This document shows, in pieces, positions 46,866 to 60,330 of a stretch of 64,000 nucleotides of DNA. Source of the stretch: Strongylocentrotus droebachiensis (lineage: Eukaryota > Echinodermata > Echinoidea > Camarodonta > Strongylocentrotidae); NCBI GenBank assembly GCA_035222895.1, contig JAVYIG010000064.1, forward strand, positions 434,001 to 498,000, given 5' to 3'. The notes under the pieces are model-generated. The model was not told where the DNA came from. It saw only the letters and a list, made by a program, of their open reading frames with translations, and ran no database searches. The position numbers were made by a program, and so were the translations under genes. Position 1 is the first letter of the stretch; each line of letters begins with the position of its first letter.

Positions 46866-49800
46866 GAGATTTCGACGAAGTTTGTGAATCCCGAAAAAAT
46901 GAGCAGCATCATAATCTAATTATTTCTTGTTCATGTTTTAAAATGATTCGATATAGAAACACAAACACAATTTCTAAAAATTAATAATCCATGATTAATG
47001 TATATGCATCTGATTGATATACTTTTTTCTTCAGTAAAACGGACTATGACGAATTCTCTTTGTACCTTTCATTTAATAAAGCCAAATTGAAGACCGCCAC
47101 TCTTTGTGAGATATTTAATTTCTTTTCAAAAATGTTCAATGGAATTACGAACTTTATCTATCCTGTGTTATTATGGTGTGAACACTTGTTATGGTCAGGG
47201 TCTACTTTTAATATGGGAATAAAGACAAAAGCTGTGGCGTTGTTTGCTGTAGAATACAGTGCCCATGATATAAGACGTAGCGGAAACTGGACGTTTGTGC
47301 AAGCATTTGTCGAAACTGGCGGTCATGACTGCAGAAACTCTAATCCCGATACTCTTTATATTACGACATACCCTCAAGTTTACCAAGGGATATGATTACT
47401 AGGATTGCATGAATCTGATCTTCTAGTCCTTGAAATACCATAAGGTCCTGAGGCGGGCATGCGAAATAAAGCACGTCGTACGGGTAACCCTATTACCCAT
47501 GTTCCTTCCAACACCTTTCAAACAATACTTGAAATGATTTCTGAAGTTTACCTTTGTTACACTGCCATGAAATAATCTATAGACAATTGAAAGCTGTTGT
47601 TTGAGATACTACAAATAGAAACATGGTATACAGTTCGTTGATTTTGTTGATCAAATCGATAATAATTATGTTTCTCAAACTTTCTTGAATATATATTTGA
47701 ATACCATTAGTTCTTCCAAAACGTCAGTGTTCTCTAACGCTCGATAAAATGGGAACAAACAGTTGTGTGAAAATGTGTACATTACTGGGCGAGTTTTATC
47801 TAATCTTGGATAATGTTTTACTCAATATTGGGACATTACACCCAACAAATATACATGTTCCATTTATAGCCAACTATAGAGCGCAAACTATAGAGACAAA
47901 TATTGCATTTCCTCTGATAATTATTATCAACTTTTGTATGATATCATCGTAAAGGATACCTATATTTGGGTCTATATTGATTCAAGGTTTCAGGAAGTCG
48001 CATCGTAAACGGTACCAGGCAACTCTCCGTGGCCATATGGCATAATTCGCACACGTACGGTCCCTCGTATTTAAAAGCAATGAAAGTTTAATGTAACATA
48101 AGTTATCCCTTTATAGTATCTTATTTCAACCGTTAAAGCCCTCCGAAATGGGAAAATCTTGAATACATACCCCCTCCTCATCGTTTAGCTAACTAACGGT
48201 TGGTACGGTACAAAATATATAGACACACGCAGTTCAGATAAAACAAAAAACATATTGCCGCTATGATATTAAGGGGAAATCCGACCATGATAGCAAACTT
48301 GATTAGAATAAAGCAAAACAATCAGAGAAGCATACTGATGAAAGTTTGAATGAAATCGGACAAAAAATTAGAAAGTTAAGAATTTTTGAAGGTTGCAATT
48401 ACTATATAGGTATGGGCTCTTCAATTTGGCTGAATTAATAATGTCTATGTGATGTATTGGTGGACAACTTTCCCATTTGCTCCAATACACAAAAAGAACT
48501 ACAATTTCAACTTTTCATAAATGTATGACTCGGGATGGTCTTTTCTTTTTAGAGGTCCTGTAAGAATGTACTCTCCATATTTTGAGTAGTGCCCCGAGGG
48601 TGAAGGCACTTTGAAGAAAGTCAGAAATAAGTTATATTTTTGTACGCGACAAAAGGGAGAGTATTCCGTCACTACATCACAATCCACTGACAAAATTGCC
48701 GTTTTGAGATTCGCACAGCTGTAGTGATCTCATATTTCATTCACTCATAACTTTCTTAATATTGTTCCGATTTATTTCAAACTACCGTCATTCTGTTTCT
48801 CTGATTTTTCTGCTTTCATTTAAGTGAACTTATTAGAAGGGTTTGATTAACCATGTTTTCATTACTATTTTACGAATGTTTTGGTGACAAACCTCAAAGG
48901 AGGCCAATCTTAATCACGTACATTTTGAGTTTTTGAAGTGAGGAAAAGTACAGATCTAGCAGAAGATATTCCAGTGACATTACACTGTAAATCAAGTCCC
49001 ACCTGGCAGGAAATAATTCCTTGAAATGCTAGAGTACCGTAATGGCAGCCATGCTAAAGCTAGGGTAATAATCGGGAGCGCCAGGAGTGTCAAGTCTGAC
49101 AGACATGAGCGCTATACAAGACACTACTATCATAATCATTATAATATTCCATGTGTGTGTGAAGAAATATAGGTATAAGTTGATATAAAACTTGAAGAGG
49201 GGCTGACAAATCTACCAAATGAGTGCCGTTATCGAAAGGTTTCCGTGATCGTTGAAATTTTGCTGGCTCCATCAACTCCCCCAAATGTATGAGGATTCTT
49301 ATTTACCACATTATGAACTATAGAGCATTCTCAAAATAAATTCGAGACAATTACACTCAAAATATTTTTGCATGAAATAAACTCAAGATTGATATCAAAA
49401 TTGACGTAAAACCTATAAATTGTAAGCATCATGAACATGTGTTGTGAAACAATTTTGTGTAAAGGTCAGGTTATAAGACCTTTTTATACTGTAAATATAG
49501 TTGAAGGAAATTCTCCCTAATAGATGAAAATCTGTAAAAACAGGTCAATCTTTTAATCATAATATTTTGTCTTGTTAATAAATCATAAAGGAAATTTGTG
49601 TTTTTTTAGTAGACAAAAGGTTTTTTTTATTAACCGTGTTTCATAATTTGTAGCGAAACTCGTTGATCTTTAGTTTTTCTTTCAAGCTACCTTCGATTTC
49701 CACCTGTCTCTGCGTTACACTTGTATTCATGTGATGATGCATCTAAACCTAACAGAATTTTGGGAGAAAATGAAACTGCTTCCAGCAAAATAGCTAGTGT

Positions 49801-50559
49801 ATGGGACCAGCACTTTATCCATCAAGCCATTTTCAGCTGTAGGGTATATATACACTAGCAGAGTTATCTTTTCGCTCGTTTGTCTCCTGTTTTATTTTAT
49901 CAAAAATTGAAGGGTAAAACAGGCTGATAAAAGGAGGAGGAAGAGAGACTACCGTTTGAAATTCACGCCGAAGTGTTAGTGCGGCATCATCAATTAAGTG
50001 CGGATATGCATCATTTATGGGGGACTGCTGCACGCTTAACACTTTACAAAGGTTTGACTCCAGAAGACCGGGAGAGAAACGGGGAACAGTGGCTAAACGG
50101 GAAGTGCAAAATCGCAAGTGATGCCTGCAGTGTCGTTTGGTGGGAGATGGGAGAGGGGGGATGAAGAGGGGGAGGGTGGGTGATGATGAGGTGGGGTGGA
50201 GAAATGGCGTTACAATATAATATGGAAGAAGAGTGAAAAAATAGGAATAATGAACAAACTGTAAATGGACTTTGAGATCATGATACATGTGCAGGAAGAG
50301 GAAATTGAGATAGACACATAGAGCTAGAAAAAGAGGGAGAATGAGTGAGATCGTATATGGAATGTGGGTTTGTGTGTGGGGTGTGTGAGTGAGTGAGAGA
50401 GGGAGAGGGGTGAATAAAAATGCATAAGTTACAATGCAGATTTTGGGAAGAGTTTGATATATAAGGAATTTGATAACCCGATCCTACATGTATATTCCAT
50501 ATAGATAGAGAACTAACGCTTTGCAAATGGATAATGATGCAAACCTGTTTTTAAAAATC

Positions 50560-50800
50560 TAAGAGAAGAAATAACTAAAAACGTTTTAGAAGAATGGGAG
50601 AGAAGATCGAGGCAAAATTCTAAGGTTAAATACACATTATAGAAACATACAGAAGAAGTTTCATGAAAAATGGTGAATACAGGACTAAGAATGAAGAGGA
50701 AAATGAAATGAGAGAAGGAGAGAAAGAAAGACAGAGAAGAACATTTGAACTGAAAGAGGAGAAGAGAGAGACGTCATGGAAAGTAGGAGAAAAAAAGGTG
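50560..50800 (+). repeat. Impure polypurine tract
   Basis: It is a purine-rich stretch of GAAGAGA, GAAAATGAAATGAGAG and similar units, less regular than the GA tracts. A related GAGAGAGGGAGAGGGG patch lies at 50394-50410. Confidence 0.7.
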
Positions 50801-51431
50801 AAAGCTAGGTGTTCAAATTAAACCTTTTAAAGTATTGTGTCGCCTTTAGACACGACACTTCAGAAAACAAAGCTCGTGTGAACAATTTCCGCAAGTGTAG
50901 CTGTCCCTTCTTGCTTCCGTCGTCTGAAAAGTCAGCCGCCATGGGCTATCCCAGCATACACCAGCTCTATGCATAAAGCTGTGGATCAGTGGATGAGATG
51001 ACTATGTATGAGACGTATGTATGATACGTGGATGTACTAATACACATGCTCTGCCGCCGATTTCCTACACTCATCGAATTCCTATTTTCGACCCTGGATC
51101 AATTACTTTACCTAACACCAAACCTTGCCTTAAACCTAGCCGTAAAACCAATCACAGACCTAACCCTATCCTCGACGAAACATGGGTAGCCTACATTTCG
51201 AATCAACGCATTTAAAAGGCTCGCACAAGATGCCTACGATCCAACTTCGGGTGGAAACTACGTCATCCAATTTTCTCTGAAGAGATCACTAATATTACCC
51301 TGGCTTCGTGAGATCGCATTATTTCATGAATGTTTGAATGGAATCTCGTCCTAACTTGGTTTGTTTTCATTTAGGTTTACTTTTCACAAACAATCAATAA
51401 CATATACGTTAATTTACACAATAACAGTAAA

Positions 51432-51808
51432 ATGAAACCAAAAAGGTTGGATATCATTATTCAGAGCCATCAACAAAGTGGCCTTTGTCTTCCTAGATGT
51501 TCAAACTCAATGATGAAGAAAGAAGAGTATGTGCAATTGCCTTCAAGCGAAGATGTATCCGCTATATACGCTCCAACGCAGTGCACGACAAGGCGCCAAA
51601 GTGCGATTTGGATGTATGCAGACGTACCTGCATCCGTCGCGGCGCACCATGGAACAACTCTTTGGCTATCACAAAGAGGCTCGAACTGAGAACCGTAGTC
51701 TTCGTCGCCTTCAAAAAGTTATTGGAATATTGGAGGACATGTAACCGACCCGCGGGAACACAAATACATGACGATGAGTTAATTTTGGGTAGAATTCATG
51801 AAAAATGA
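51432..51808 (+). other. Overlapping open frames of unknown meaning
   Basis: Three plus-strand frames are open over the same roughly 200-380 bp (51432-51689, 51497-51808, 51529-51744). The products contain Cys and Arg clusters, for example CDLDVCRRTCIRRGAPWNN and RRTMEQLFGYHKEAR. None is recognisable. Joint openness of all frames argues for low stop-codon content rather than coding, and the end runs into the repeat tail at 51815. A decayed transposon gene is possible. Confidence 0.2.
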
Positions 51809-51814
51809 TGATGA

Positions 51815-51875
51815 TGATTCACAGCATTTGTATGGCGCCAAATATCTGTTAAAAAAAACATTCAAAGGCGCGAGC
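51815..51875. repeat. GGCGC-type repeat tail, second copy
   Basis: GCATTTGTATGGCGCCAAATA followed by ACATTCAAAGGCGCG resembles 21127-21170 in order and spacing and has GAT repeats just upstream, as the other copy has AAT repeats. It is a short fragment. Confidence 0.4.
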
Positions 51876-52729
51876 TCCTCCAATAAAGTTAGCACTTAAT
51901 GTCTAATGATAAGGTTAGCACCATTTATATCATGTTACTCTTGATATATTTTAGAAAAACATTCAAAGAATCACATTTCTTTTAAATTGTAGTATCTGCT
52001 GCATTCATACGAAGGGGATCATGCATGCATTCAGATCGCACTGTAGGTACATCCTCTGTATATTGCAAAGGGCGTATGACCCGATACTGAAAGTAAGTCA
52101 CGTGTGTAGATATATGTAAATTCAGCTTTTTAAGTATTCAGTGGACACGTATGGGAAAGGTTGTTTTACCTATAATAGAGGAAAAAAGTGTACAGTGAAT
52201 GTCTGAACCACCCTCTCATTGTCAATTCCTCCTCATCCTTCTCTCTTCATCTCTCTCTCTCTCTCTCTATTTCTCTTTCTCTCTATATATATAATATATC
52301 ATCTTCTTTATGTACTATGTACTTATTTTGTATCCACGGCGTCTGTTTCTACGTCCACCCACCCACCTCCACGGCTACATGTCTACATCCCATCGGATTT
52401 ACCCCTTAAAGCATGTTAAGAGGGCAATTCAAACAACATATTTGCCCCAGCCCACAAAAATACTCTTCCCCTGGTTGTCCCTTTCCCCTAGTGTGTGTCC
52501 GCCAGTAAAGCCAGTGAGTACAGTCAGTGAGTTTGTCCCAATAAACCCTGCATGGCTGGGCTGGGATACTATGACAAGCCACACGGGGGAATATCCCACA
52601 AAGATCTCGGTCACTCATGGGCGTGCAAACAAGATCAAGTCCGTCTCGTATTTGTTGATCTTTATCCAGGTATACTGTACTGGGTACTAGTATGATTTCG
52701 CTATGTGTGCTTTGTCAATATGGTGTTCT

Positions 52730-53030
52730 GAGGGAGGGGGAGAGATAGAGAGAGAGAGAGAGAGAGAGATGAAGAGAGAGAGAGAGAGAGAGGGGGGGGG
52801 GGGAGAAGGGGGAATGACAGAGATATAAAAATAGAGAGAAAGAAACATATTGGCAGTGACGAAGAGAAATAAAGAGATATGTAGAGAAAGATTGAAAAGT
52901 AGATTTTTTTTTCATTTCATTTCATGAAACGGAGAACGGGATAGGGATAGAAATAGAGACAGAGATATATATAGAAAGAGAGAGATAGAAGGGTAGGGAG
53001 AGAGAGAGATATGAGAAAGAAGGACAGACA
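52730..53030 (+). repeat. GA tracts with G12 run
   Basis: GA repeats at 52739-52791 lead into G12 at 52792-52803. A second, GATA-mixed block is at 52935-53025. Confidence 0.9.
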
Positions 53031-54989
53031 AACCAAACGGAAATAGACTAGGGCTTTAGAGATTCTACAAAAATAGTATTCTTTAAATTTGTATAGTGAA
53101 AACAATCATATATTTCTTTTGGTAAAGAATAATCTCCAACCGCACATAAATATGCCTGACTTAACAGAAATCTGTCGATTTTGGTCTCATTAGTCAGGCA
53201 CTTCTTGAAACAGAGGCACTACCTAACAAAGTCACCACCGTAATGTATTAAAATTATCTTCGTTCTGTAAATAGTGATGTATATTAAAGATAAAATATTG
53301 ATTATGATTTAAGGCCAGGAATAGCTCGGACAAATCGAACAAATTTAGATGACTTGGAAGGGAAAGATTAACAGTATATGGGAGCTCCTCTTGGATGTAT
53401 ATACGTACGTTGATCGGGTGATGATTATATGGTGGGAGAGGGAGAGGTAATAGTGTTGATTAGGTGGTGTGTTTCTGACATCCCACATCCATCATTGGGC
53501 GATTACTAACGTTGATTGCGTAGACCGACCGGGCAAAAAAACTTTTAATGTGATGAAAAGCCGGGCAGGTGGTCGCACGATCTCGCGATTCGACATCACC
53601 CAAACAAATCTCGACAACCATCGACATCTATATATTCCCCGATAGCCGGACCAGTCTACAACTTGAAGCCTCCCCCAACTCTCTTCCACAACTACCAATT
53701 TCTTTCGACTATATCCCCCTCTTAAATCACGGGTGTGACGAGTAACTCACATAGCGCTGTGAATTAAGTAAACTCTTAATACATGTACGTAGTTTAAAGA
53801 ATATATGCAACTTGTCTAAAATGGCGTGCCCTTCGCATAATTCATGGAAGAAAACAAAAATCGGCCCGCTTTTCTCAAAAGCGATCTTTTCTGTTTTACA
53901 ATGTCATGCGTTAGATGCACGACTATGATTTGTCTTTAATATCTATAACATTACTCTTATTACTAAGCATTTTTTTCTTAGCTTGCCTATGTCAGAAAGA
54001 TTCGTTCTATTAAAGGTTATCTTCACAAAGGACAGTGACCATAACACAAAATGTTTTCTACACTTGACAAGGGCGGCTCTATATGCAGATCATTTTCAAC
54101 TTTTCGGCAGGAACGGGAAATGGATGGGGGGAAAGGCGGATGGTGAAGATGTTTTGACTTGAGGATGAAGGAAAGATAAAGAGCTGTCCATCATTTGTCT
54201 CGGCCCAGAGACAGACTCGGAAAGAGATTTTCCGAGTGTAAACTACTTTGAACGACGCCAGCTTCTGCAGCCCCAAGCGTGTGTCGTTAACACGCCGCGT
54301 TTTCGTCATACCTTTCGAAGATCTTGTTTAGCGTCAAAGTCTGAATTAAATAAAACTCACGGATTTTCACTCTCACTACATAATGTAATTGAGATGACGC
54401 TTGTGTTTAAATTACCCAGGTGTGAAGAAAAGGTTATGGTGGATCTATGATATGTTTATAACTTACACAAATATTTCACTTACTCTAAGCTGCGAGGGAT
54501 CTCTAATACTGTCCCAGTGAAATTTGGACCCCCTCTCCCGGGGAGGAAATTCCTGTATTGGCTTAAGATATGCCACGGCGTAGAAACCAATCTACTGTCT
54601 TCAATCAATCCAAGAATCTGGAAGTGTGTATTTTTTTCGTGATTTAGCAAAAAAGGTTTTTATATATTATGACACAATTAAAGTCAAAGTCATTTCTTAA
54701 TAATCTTAGCTCTCTCTTTTTTATTTTATTTCTTAACAGTATTTCTGGAGGGAAAAAACACAAGGTTCCTAAACTGATTTTCAGGGGATTATATTTGAGT
54801 TGAAATAGCCTTATATCCTTTTTATAGGTCACCTTAATACATACTGTACTTTACCTGTGCTGGTGCTTTAAAGTTTTAAAGTATAAAGGCCTTTAGGTAA
54901 TAGGAATTCATAGTACATGTACATTAAATTATTGATTACATTTAAATTGTGCTTTATGAAATTTACTTTGTACCTGCAATCGAGTTATT

Positions 54990-55072
54990 GCCTAATAAAT
55001 AATGATAATAATAATAATCATAATAATAACGATAATAATGATAATAATAATAATAATAATAAATATTAATGT
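54990..55072 (+). repeat. AAT microsatellite
   Basis: AATAATGAT and AATAATAAT units run for about 80 bp, ending AAATATTAATG. Confidence 0.9.
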
Positions 55073-55530
55073 ATTACCTTTGGCTAGATCTTGTCATTGC
55101 ATTAAATAGACCACGGGATTAAATTGCTAATCAATATCGTTATGCAATCCCTACATATTGTTTCATGGCGATTCACGCTTAAAATTCAGTTTTTGTTTCA
55201 GTAATTTTATTGAGTGTAGAGAATGCAGATGTGTTATACAAACATAATAATTACATTTGTAGCAGTAATAGTATAATCAAATTATCTTATCAACAAATCT
55301 TTGTCTTCAACTTGATCTCAGTTTTTTTTTTTAAACTACGCTTTTAAGTAGAACCGGCTTTCCCTACAGGTATCGCGTTGTTTCTGTTTTGATCCATACG
55401 ACTCCCCCACAACAGAAATCACGGTTGAACATCAAAAAATGCTTAGGGTAATCAGGTTTTCTCACTAAAAGTAGGCCGAACACTACTTTCGTAAGAAAAG
55501 TCAACCGGTTTATTATATCAAATGAAGTTT

Positions 55531-55559
55531 AGATTGATCATTATCAAGCGGCTGACAAG
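55531..55559. promoter_or_regulatory. Candidate PBC-Hox site with nearby TGACA word
   Basis: AGATTGATCA reads TGATCAATCT on the other strand, which fits the PBC-Hox1 consensus TGATNNAT. GCTGACAAG 11 bp further resembles a Meis/Prep core. Autoregulatory elements of vertebrate Hoxb1 combine such sites. The location inside the presumed Hox1 first intron is suggestive only. Confidence 0.2.
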
Positions 55560-57989
55560 AACATTAACTACTGTAATATCGAAGCTATAGGACGGCATTC
55601 GTTTGAGCAAAACGATCCAGTAAATGGGTGATTCTTGTAAAATAAAAAAACAAGATCAAAGAGTAACATATATACAGAATAACAGATCAGTTTCCGACTT
55701 TTTGCACATGTCTCCTTCAAGAATCCGTAATTGTTAGTTTTCTTTCTCTACATTCAACTTTCCCTTTCAAGACACCCTCTCGTTCCCAGTCCTAGATGCA
55801 TTCATTTCGTGTAGGGTATATCTATATTCCCAGGGCGATGTGTTGCGCAAATCGTGCACTTGCCGCATCTGCCGCGGGACGATCATCTATTTTCATGGCA
55901 TTTTGCCTTCGTTTTCGAAACCTACGTAGAGAAGAAGGTAAAGTTTTAGCCCAAGGAGACACATATACACTTATGAATTGCAGATAAGCACCAAAATAAG
56001 ATTTATCGCAAAACCGGTTCTCAAGGAGGGTGACAATAAGTGAATCCGGAGGGGGGAAGACGGCTGAGAAGAAGCCTGGTGGAGGATGAGACAGGGGGAA
56101 ATGATGGGACGACACCCGAGTAAGATATCAGAAAACATTTTGCGATCCTTGGAGCGATTTCAAGGCAAGTGATTGATTTTCAAACACAGCAGTTGTAAAA
56201 GTCAATGAATTATTCCAAAAACCTTTAAGCATATTATACACCTTGGTTTTTCCGTTTAATACGTAAAATAAATTGCGATCCCCTACAAACAAGGATGACA
56301 GACTAGCTCTAAGATCAAATAAGATAATTTTTATCAATGCTGGTTTCTTTTCTTTTAAATAATGATCGAATCTGGTCTAGATTTAATTCGAGGACACAAG
56401 AAGGTTAAGCATTAACCCATTAAATATTAAGAATCTCTTCGACATTTTAAGAAAATGCGACTTGGAACAAGTTTATACCACTTTGAAATGATACCGAATG
56501 CCTGCTCGGAAGGTATATTAACAAAACAGCAACAACAACAAGCTTTCAAAAGAAACACATTACACTATTTAAATTATAACATTGATTTTGTTATATATTT
56601 TTTAATAGTAATGAGCGGACTGACCAAAAATAGAAAGGCTGGTGACTTATCCAAGTATTTCAGTACGGTATCTTGTAATACAACGGAGGACATGTGAACC
56701 CTTATCGGATGATTCTTTTATAATTTGTATCCTTCTATTCTCTCTACCTACAACAATTTAGTTATAGCAGAAAGATCGATCAGTCCTTATTGTTGGAGGG
56801 CCATATTCATCCTCAACTAAATGGCTATGAATAATAATAATAAAACATTAACAATTATGATTATTTATTTTCATATTTTTCCTGAGATGTCAATTTTATT
56901 TACAAAGACTTAAGCTGATAATTTCAGGAATTTGATAAATCGTAATTTGCATCCATTTTTCAAAAACCTGTCAAATGAAAACAGCCTTATCGCTTTTGCT
57001 TCACTACTGACCGTTGAACAAATTCATTTTTAACGTTTCGAAATAATATATATTAATAGATTAACACGAGGTTACAAACATATTCAACAGTTTAGTGGAA
57101 TTCATTTCAATATTAGTGTTGTTTAGAGGGTTTGATTTGGTAATTACTAGATTCATTGTTTTCTTTTCTTATTTAATTCTGGGATTTCAATCGCTCCACA
57201 ACCTAATAATGATCTGCTGTACATCTTAAGTTTTTTTTAGAGCAACATACATAAAGTTGAAGATTCATTTCATGCTTTACTCTACCTTTTATCAACTTTT
57301 TTTTCTCGAAACCTTTTTTTAATCAGCAGTTAAAGAAAATACGCCAACAAGTAAAATTGTACTTGTTTGTCGACGTGTAATGTTCATCATCACCTCACCG
57401 TTGATTAAAGAACACAAATTAAACTTTCCCTCTGAGCGGGGACAGTTCTACCTCTCTTCCTTTCTCCCTCTCCTTCGCCATTTTCTTTCTTAATTTTTTT
57501 TCTCCAACAAACAAATTCTTGGAGGCACTTTTGCTTAATTGGATTTTTTTTCTCCCCCTTCAAACTTGCAAGGCTCGAGCACTTCAATCGTTGCCTGAAT
57601 CTTAATTGGTAGCACATTTAAGTAACCCTCCTTTTCATTGTATTTCCTTGCTTGGCATGTAGCAGAGTTGGGGAAGGATCCATTGTATTTGAGAGGGGTA
57701 TCATGGTAGGCTTACCACAGATTGGTGACGTTTTAACAAGCAAATTGCAGGCAAAGCACCAAATTACCCTCCAGCCACGTTCGCTTTCCGCCAAATAGAA
57801 AATGCGTGCCTTATTCGCTTGCTAGCTTCTGGGCCTAAGCCTAATTTCAGGGATTTTAGTGTGGGTGGGTGTTGTGTGTGATGCGTTTGTGTGTGGGTGC
57901 GTTTGCGTGTGAATGGGAAAGGGGTGTAATAGGCAAAGAAACAATAAAATGTGTGCATGGTACATGTACATGACATAAGTGGAATGAAA

Positions 57990-58062
57990 AAGAAAGAAAT
58001 ATAGAGAGAGAAGGGAGAGAAAGAAAGAAAGAGAGAGAGAGAGGGGGGGGGGGAAGAGAGAA
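57990..58062 (+). repeat. GA/GAAA tract with G11 run
   Basis: AAAGAAAGAAA then GAGAGAGAGAGA run into G11 at 58043-58053. Further short GA blocks are at 58257-58290 and 58574-58610. Confidence 0.9.
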
Positions 58063-58619
58063 ATTCGGTTGAAATAGACAGTGAAAGAGTCTACATCAAG
58101 ATAAACTTCCATTTTAAAATGGTTATTCGTTGCTTCAACTTTTCATTTTGAATAACCTGTACCAAAAAGGGAATGTCTCAGCAAACGTAAACAAAATAAA
58201 ACGTAATGCAATTATATTATCAGGCTTGGGAATTGAAAAGAAACAAAATTAAAAGAGAGCGATAGAGATCGAGAGAGAGAGGAGAGAGAGTTTTAAACAA
58301 AAACAAAGTCTATAACAGAAAAGAAAGCAACATTAATGAATTAGAAACAATACAAAAAAAAAATCATATACAAAAAAAAGAAAGAAACGAGAAAGGACAT
58401 TAATATATAATCATTGTGTAAATGCAATATCGATATAGGCCTGGATTGTAATTTAGAGTTACAGGTTAGAGGATTGGATATACCCACATTTTTTCAAAGA
58501 GAAATCGAGAATGTGAATAAGACAGAGAGACAGAAAAGAAGGTAGAGGGGTTAGAAGGAGACAAATATGTAAGACAGAGAGAGAGAGGGAGAGAGAGAAG
58601 GAGAGAGAGATTAAGAGTG

Positions 58620-59050
58620 GGAATTGAAATTGTGGCTGATTGTAAGGTGGACACGCGGTTTCTGGGACAGCGCGCCTTGACGCAGAGGTGATACATCACC
58701 CCGCCGACTCTCTGCGGGGCCCAAGCCGTTCGTGTGCTTGATAAAAAGCCGTGCCTGCCACATACACAGTCATTGCCTCCCGACCCGCGCATGTCCCGCA
58801 AAATAATTCGCTCGCACGTTTCGCCAAATTAGTCTGAATTCGTTTGTGAATTGTTTGTGACTGGAGTGAGAACTCCTCGAAAACAGAAGGAAGTGAGAGA
58901 GATTAGGAGGGGCACGAAGAGAAAGTGTTAATGGACCGCTAGTACTCCTCCAAGGCAAAATACTAAAGAGAAGAAGGAGATCGAGAACCTGACGAGGTTG
59001 TCCGAACAAATGTCTGCCCGACACGTCTGCAGCTCAAGTTGTATCCCTTC
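58620..59050. other. GC-richer island; candidate regulatory element
   Basis: It is CpG-containing and non-repetitive (GGACAGCGCGCCTTGACGC, GCGGGGCCCAAGCCG). GATAAAAAG (58740) is weakly TATA-like. No recognisable exon is found on either strand, though frames are open on the minus strand at 58466-58801 and 58770-59024. If the Hox1 5' exon lies beyond the window, this island is intronic. Confidence 0.25.
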
Positions 59051-60149
59051 CTAAATTGTTTCTGACGACCAACAGGAGATTAAAACTTGAGATACACTTT
59101 CCTTCAAATCATCAAGATTTCCCGAAATTGAATCCAAAATTCATCGCATTAAAAAAGAGAAAGCAAATTGGTATGATCCGCATTTTAAAAAGAAGTTTGT
59201 CTACAATCATTATGAATCGATAGCACTTTCGCAGTTTTATGTTTTACTCAACATGTTCTTCCAGAACAGCAGGGTAAAAAAATGTAAACAAATTCGCAGA
59301 TGGAAACATTAATCGTTTTTCGATGATTAATGAGGGTATAAAAGGATAAATATTTCTGAGAAGATATTCAAAGTCTTCAATGTGCAAAGTAGAATATATA
59401 AAATTTGCTTAACAATGATCCATCGAGGTTCTGTTTCTGTTTTGGTATTTGTTTGGTTTTTAAAGTTTACAGTACCACGATAATTTCCCCATTTTCTGAG
59501 TATTTTTAAAAACCACTCAGATGTTAACGTGTTTGTGTGAAGTAAATTTCAAAATAGTAATTTCTTAGCTTGACCGTATTGCTAAAGTTCCTTTGGGGGA
59601 ATTTCCGTTTTTATTTTGTAATGTTTTATTTGTTAAGAATATCTTAAAACCAGAAGGTTCCAAGCGGAATTGTAACAACTGGTGTGACGGATCCAATGTA
59701 GATGCGGGATGTGTGGGGCGGAGTGGGAGTACATCCCACACTCTTTCAAAATTACCCTGAATTTTGACCAACACCAGGATGACTTTGATTTATATCAATG
59801 TGTGATCAATACTCTCTTTTATTGTCCTCTTTTTCCTTATTTCATTTTCAAAAATTCCGTTTTTAACATTTACTTATTGAACTGTTGTTACATGCCCTGG
59901 CTAAAAAACAATAAATAGCTTTAAAAAACTTCACTAAAACAGGATCCATCAGCAAATTTTCTGTGAAATTGAAAACGAAACAAGAGAATATTTGATTGAA
60001 TCGACAATGGATCACCTATCTATACCAAATCACAGCCAAGTGATAAATTGACTATAATCGGCGTCAAATTTGATCGTTTACCATTTCATTGTTCTGTTTA
60101 AAATACCCATGATACCCATTGATATTCGAGTACGGTATGCATGATCGAT

Positions 60150-60330
60150 AGGTTTGCTGCAAAGGCTCTTAACCCGCTATATTGCTGAATATTTGTCAAC
60201 AAATTCAACGCGCCGTCTCTTTGGAGGAATTATGCCATAATGCCACTTTGTAAAATGCACCAATTTATGACGTTGATTTCAACCAGGCTGGCAAAGATGG
60301 TGATTAAAAGCTCCTGAATCCTCAATAATA
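60150..60330. other. Complex island; candidate regulatory element
   Basis: The stretch of about 180 bp has no simple repeats and contains CCAATTTATGACGTTGA and GGTGATTAAAAGCTCC, AT-rich homeodomain-type words in a balanced context. Assignment as regulatory is inference. Confidence 0.25.
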
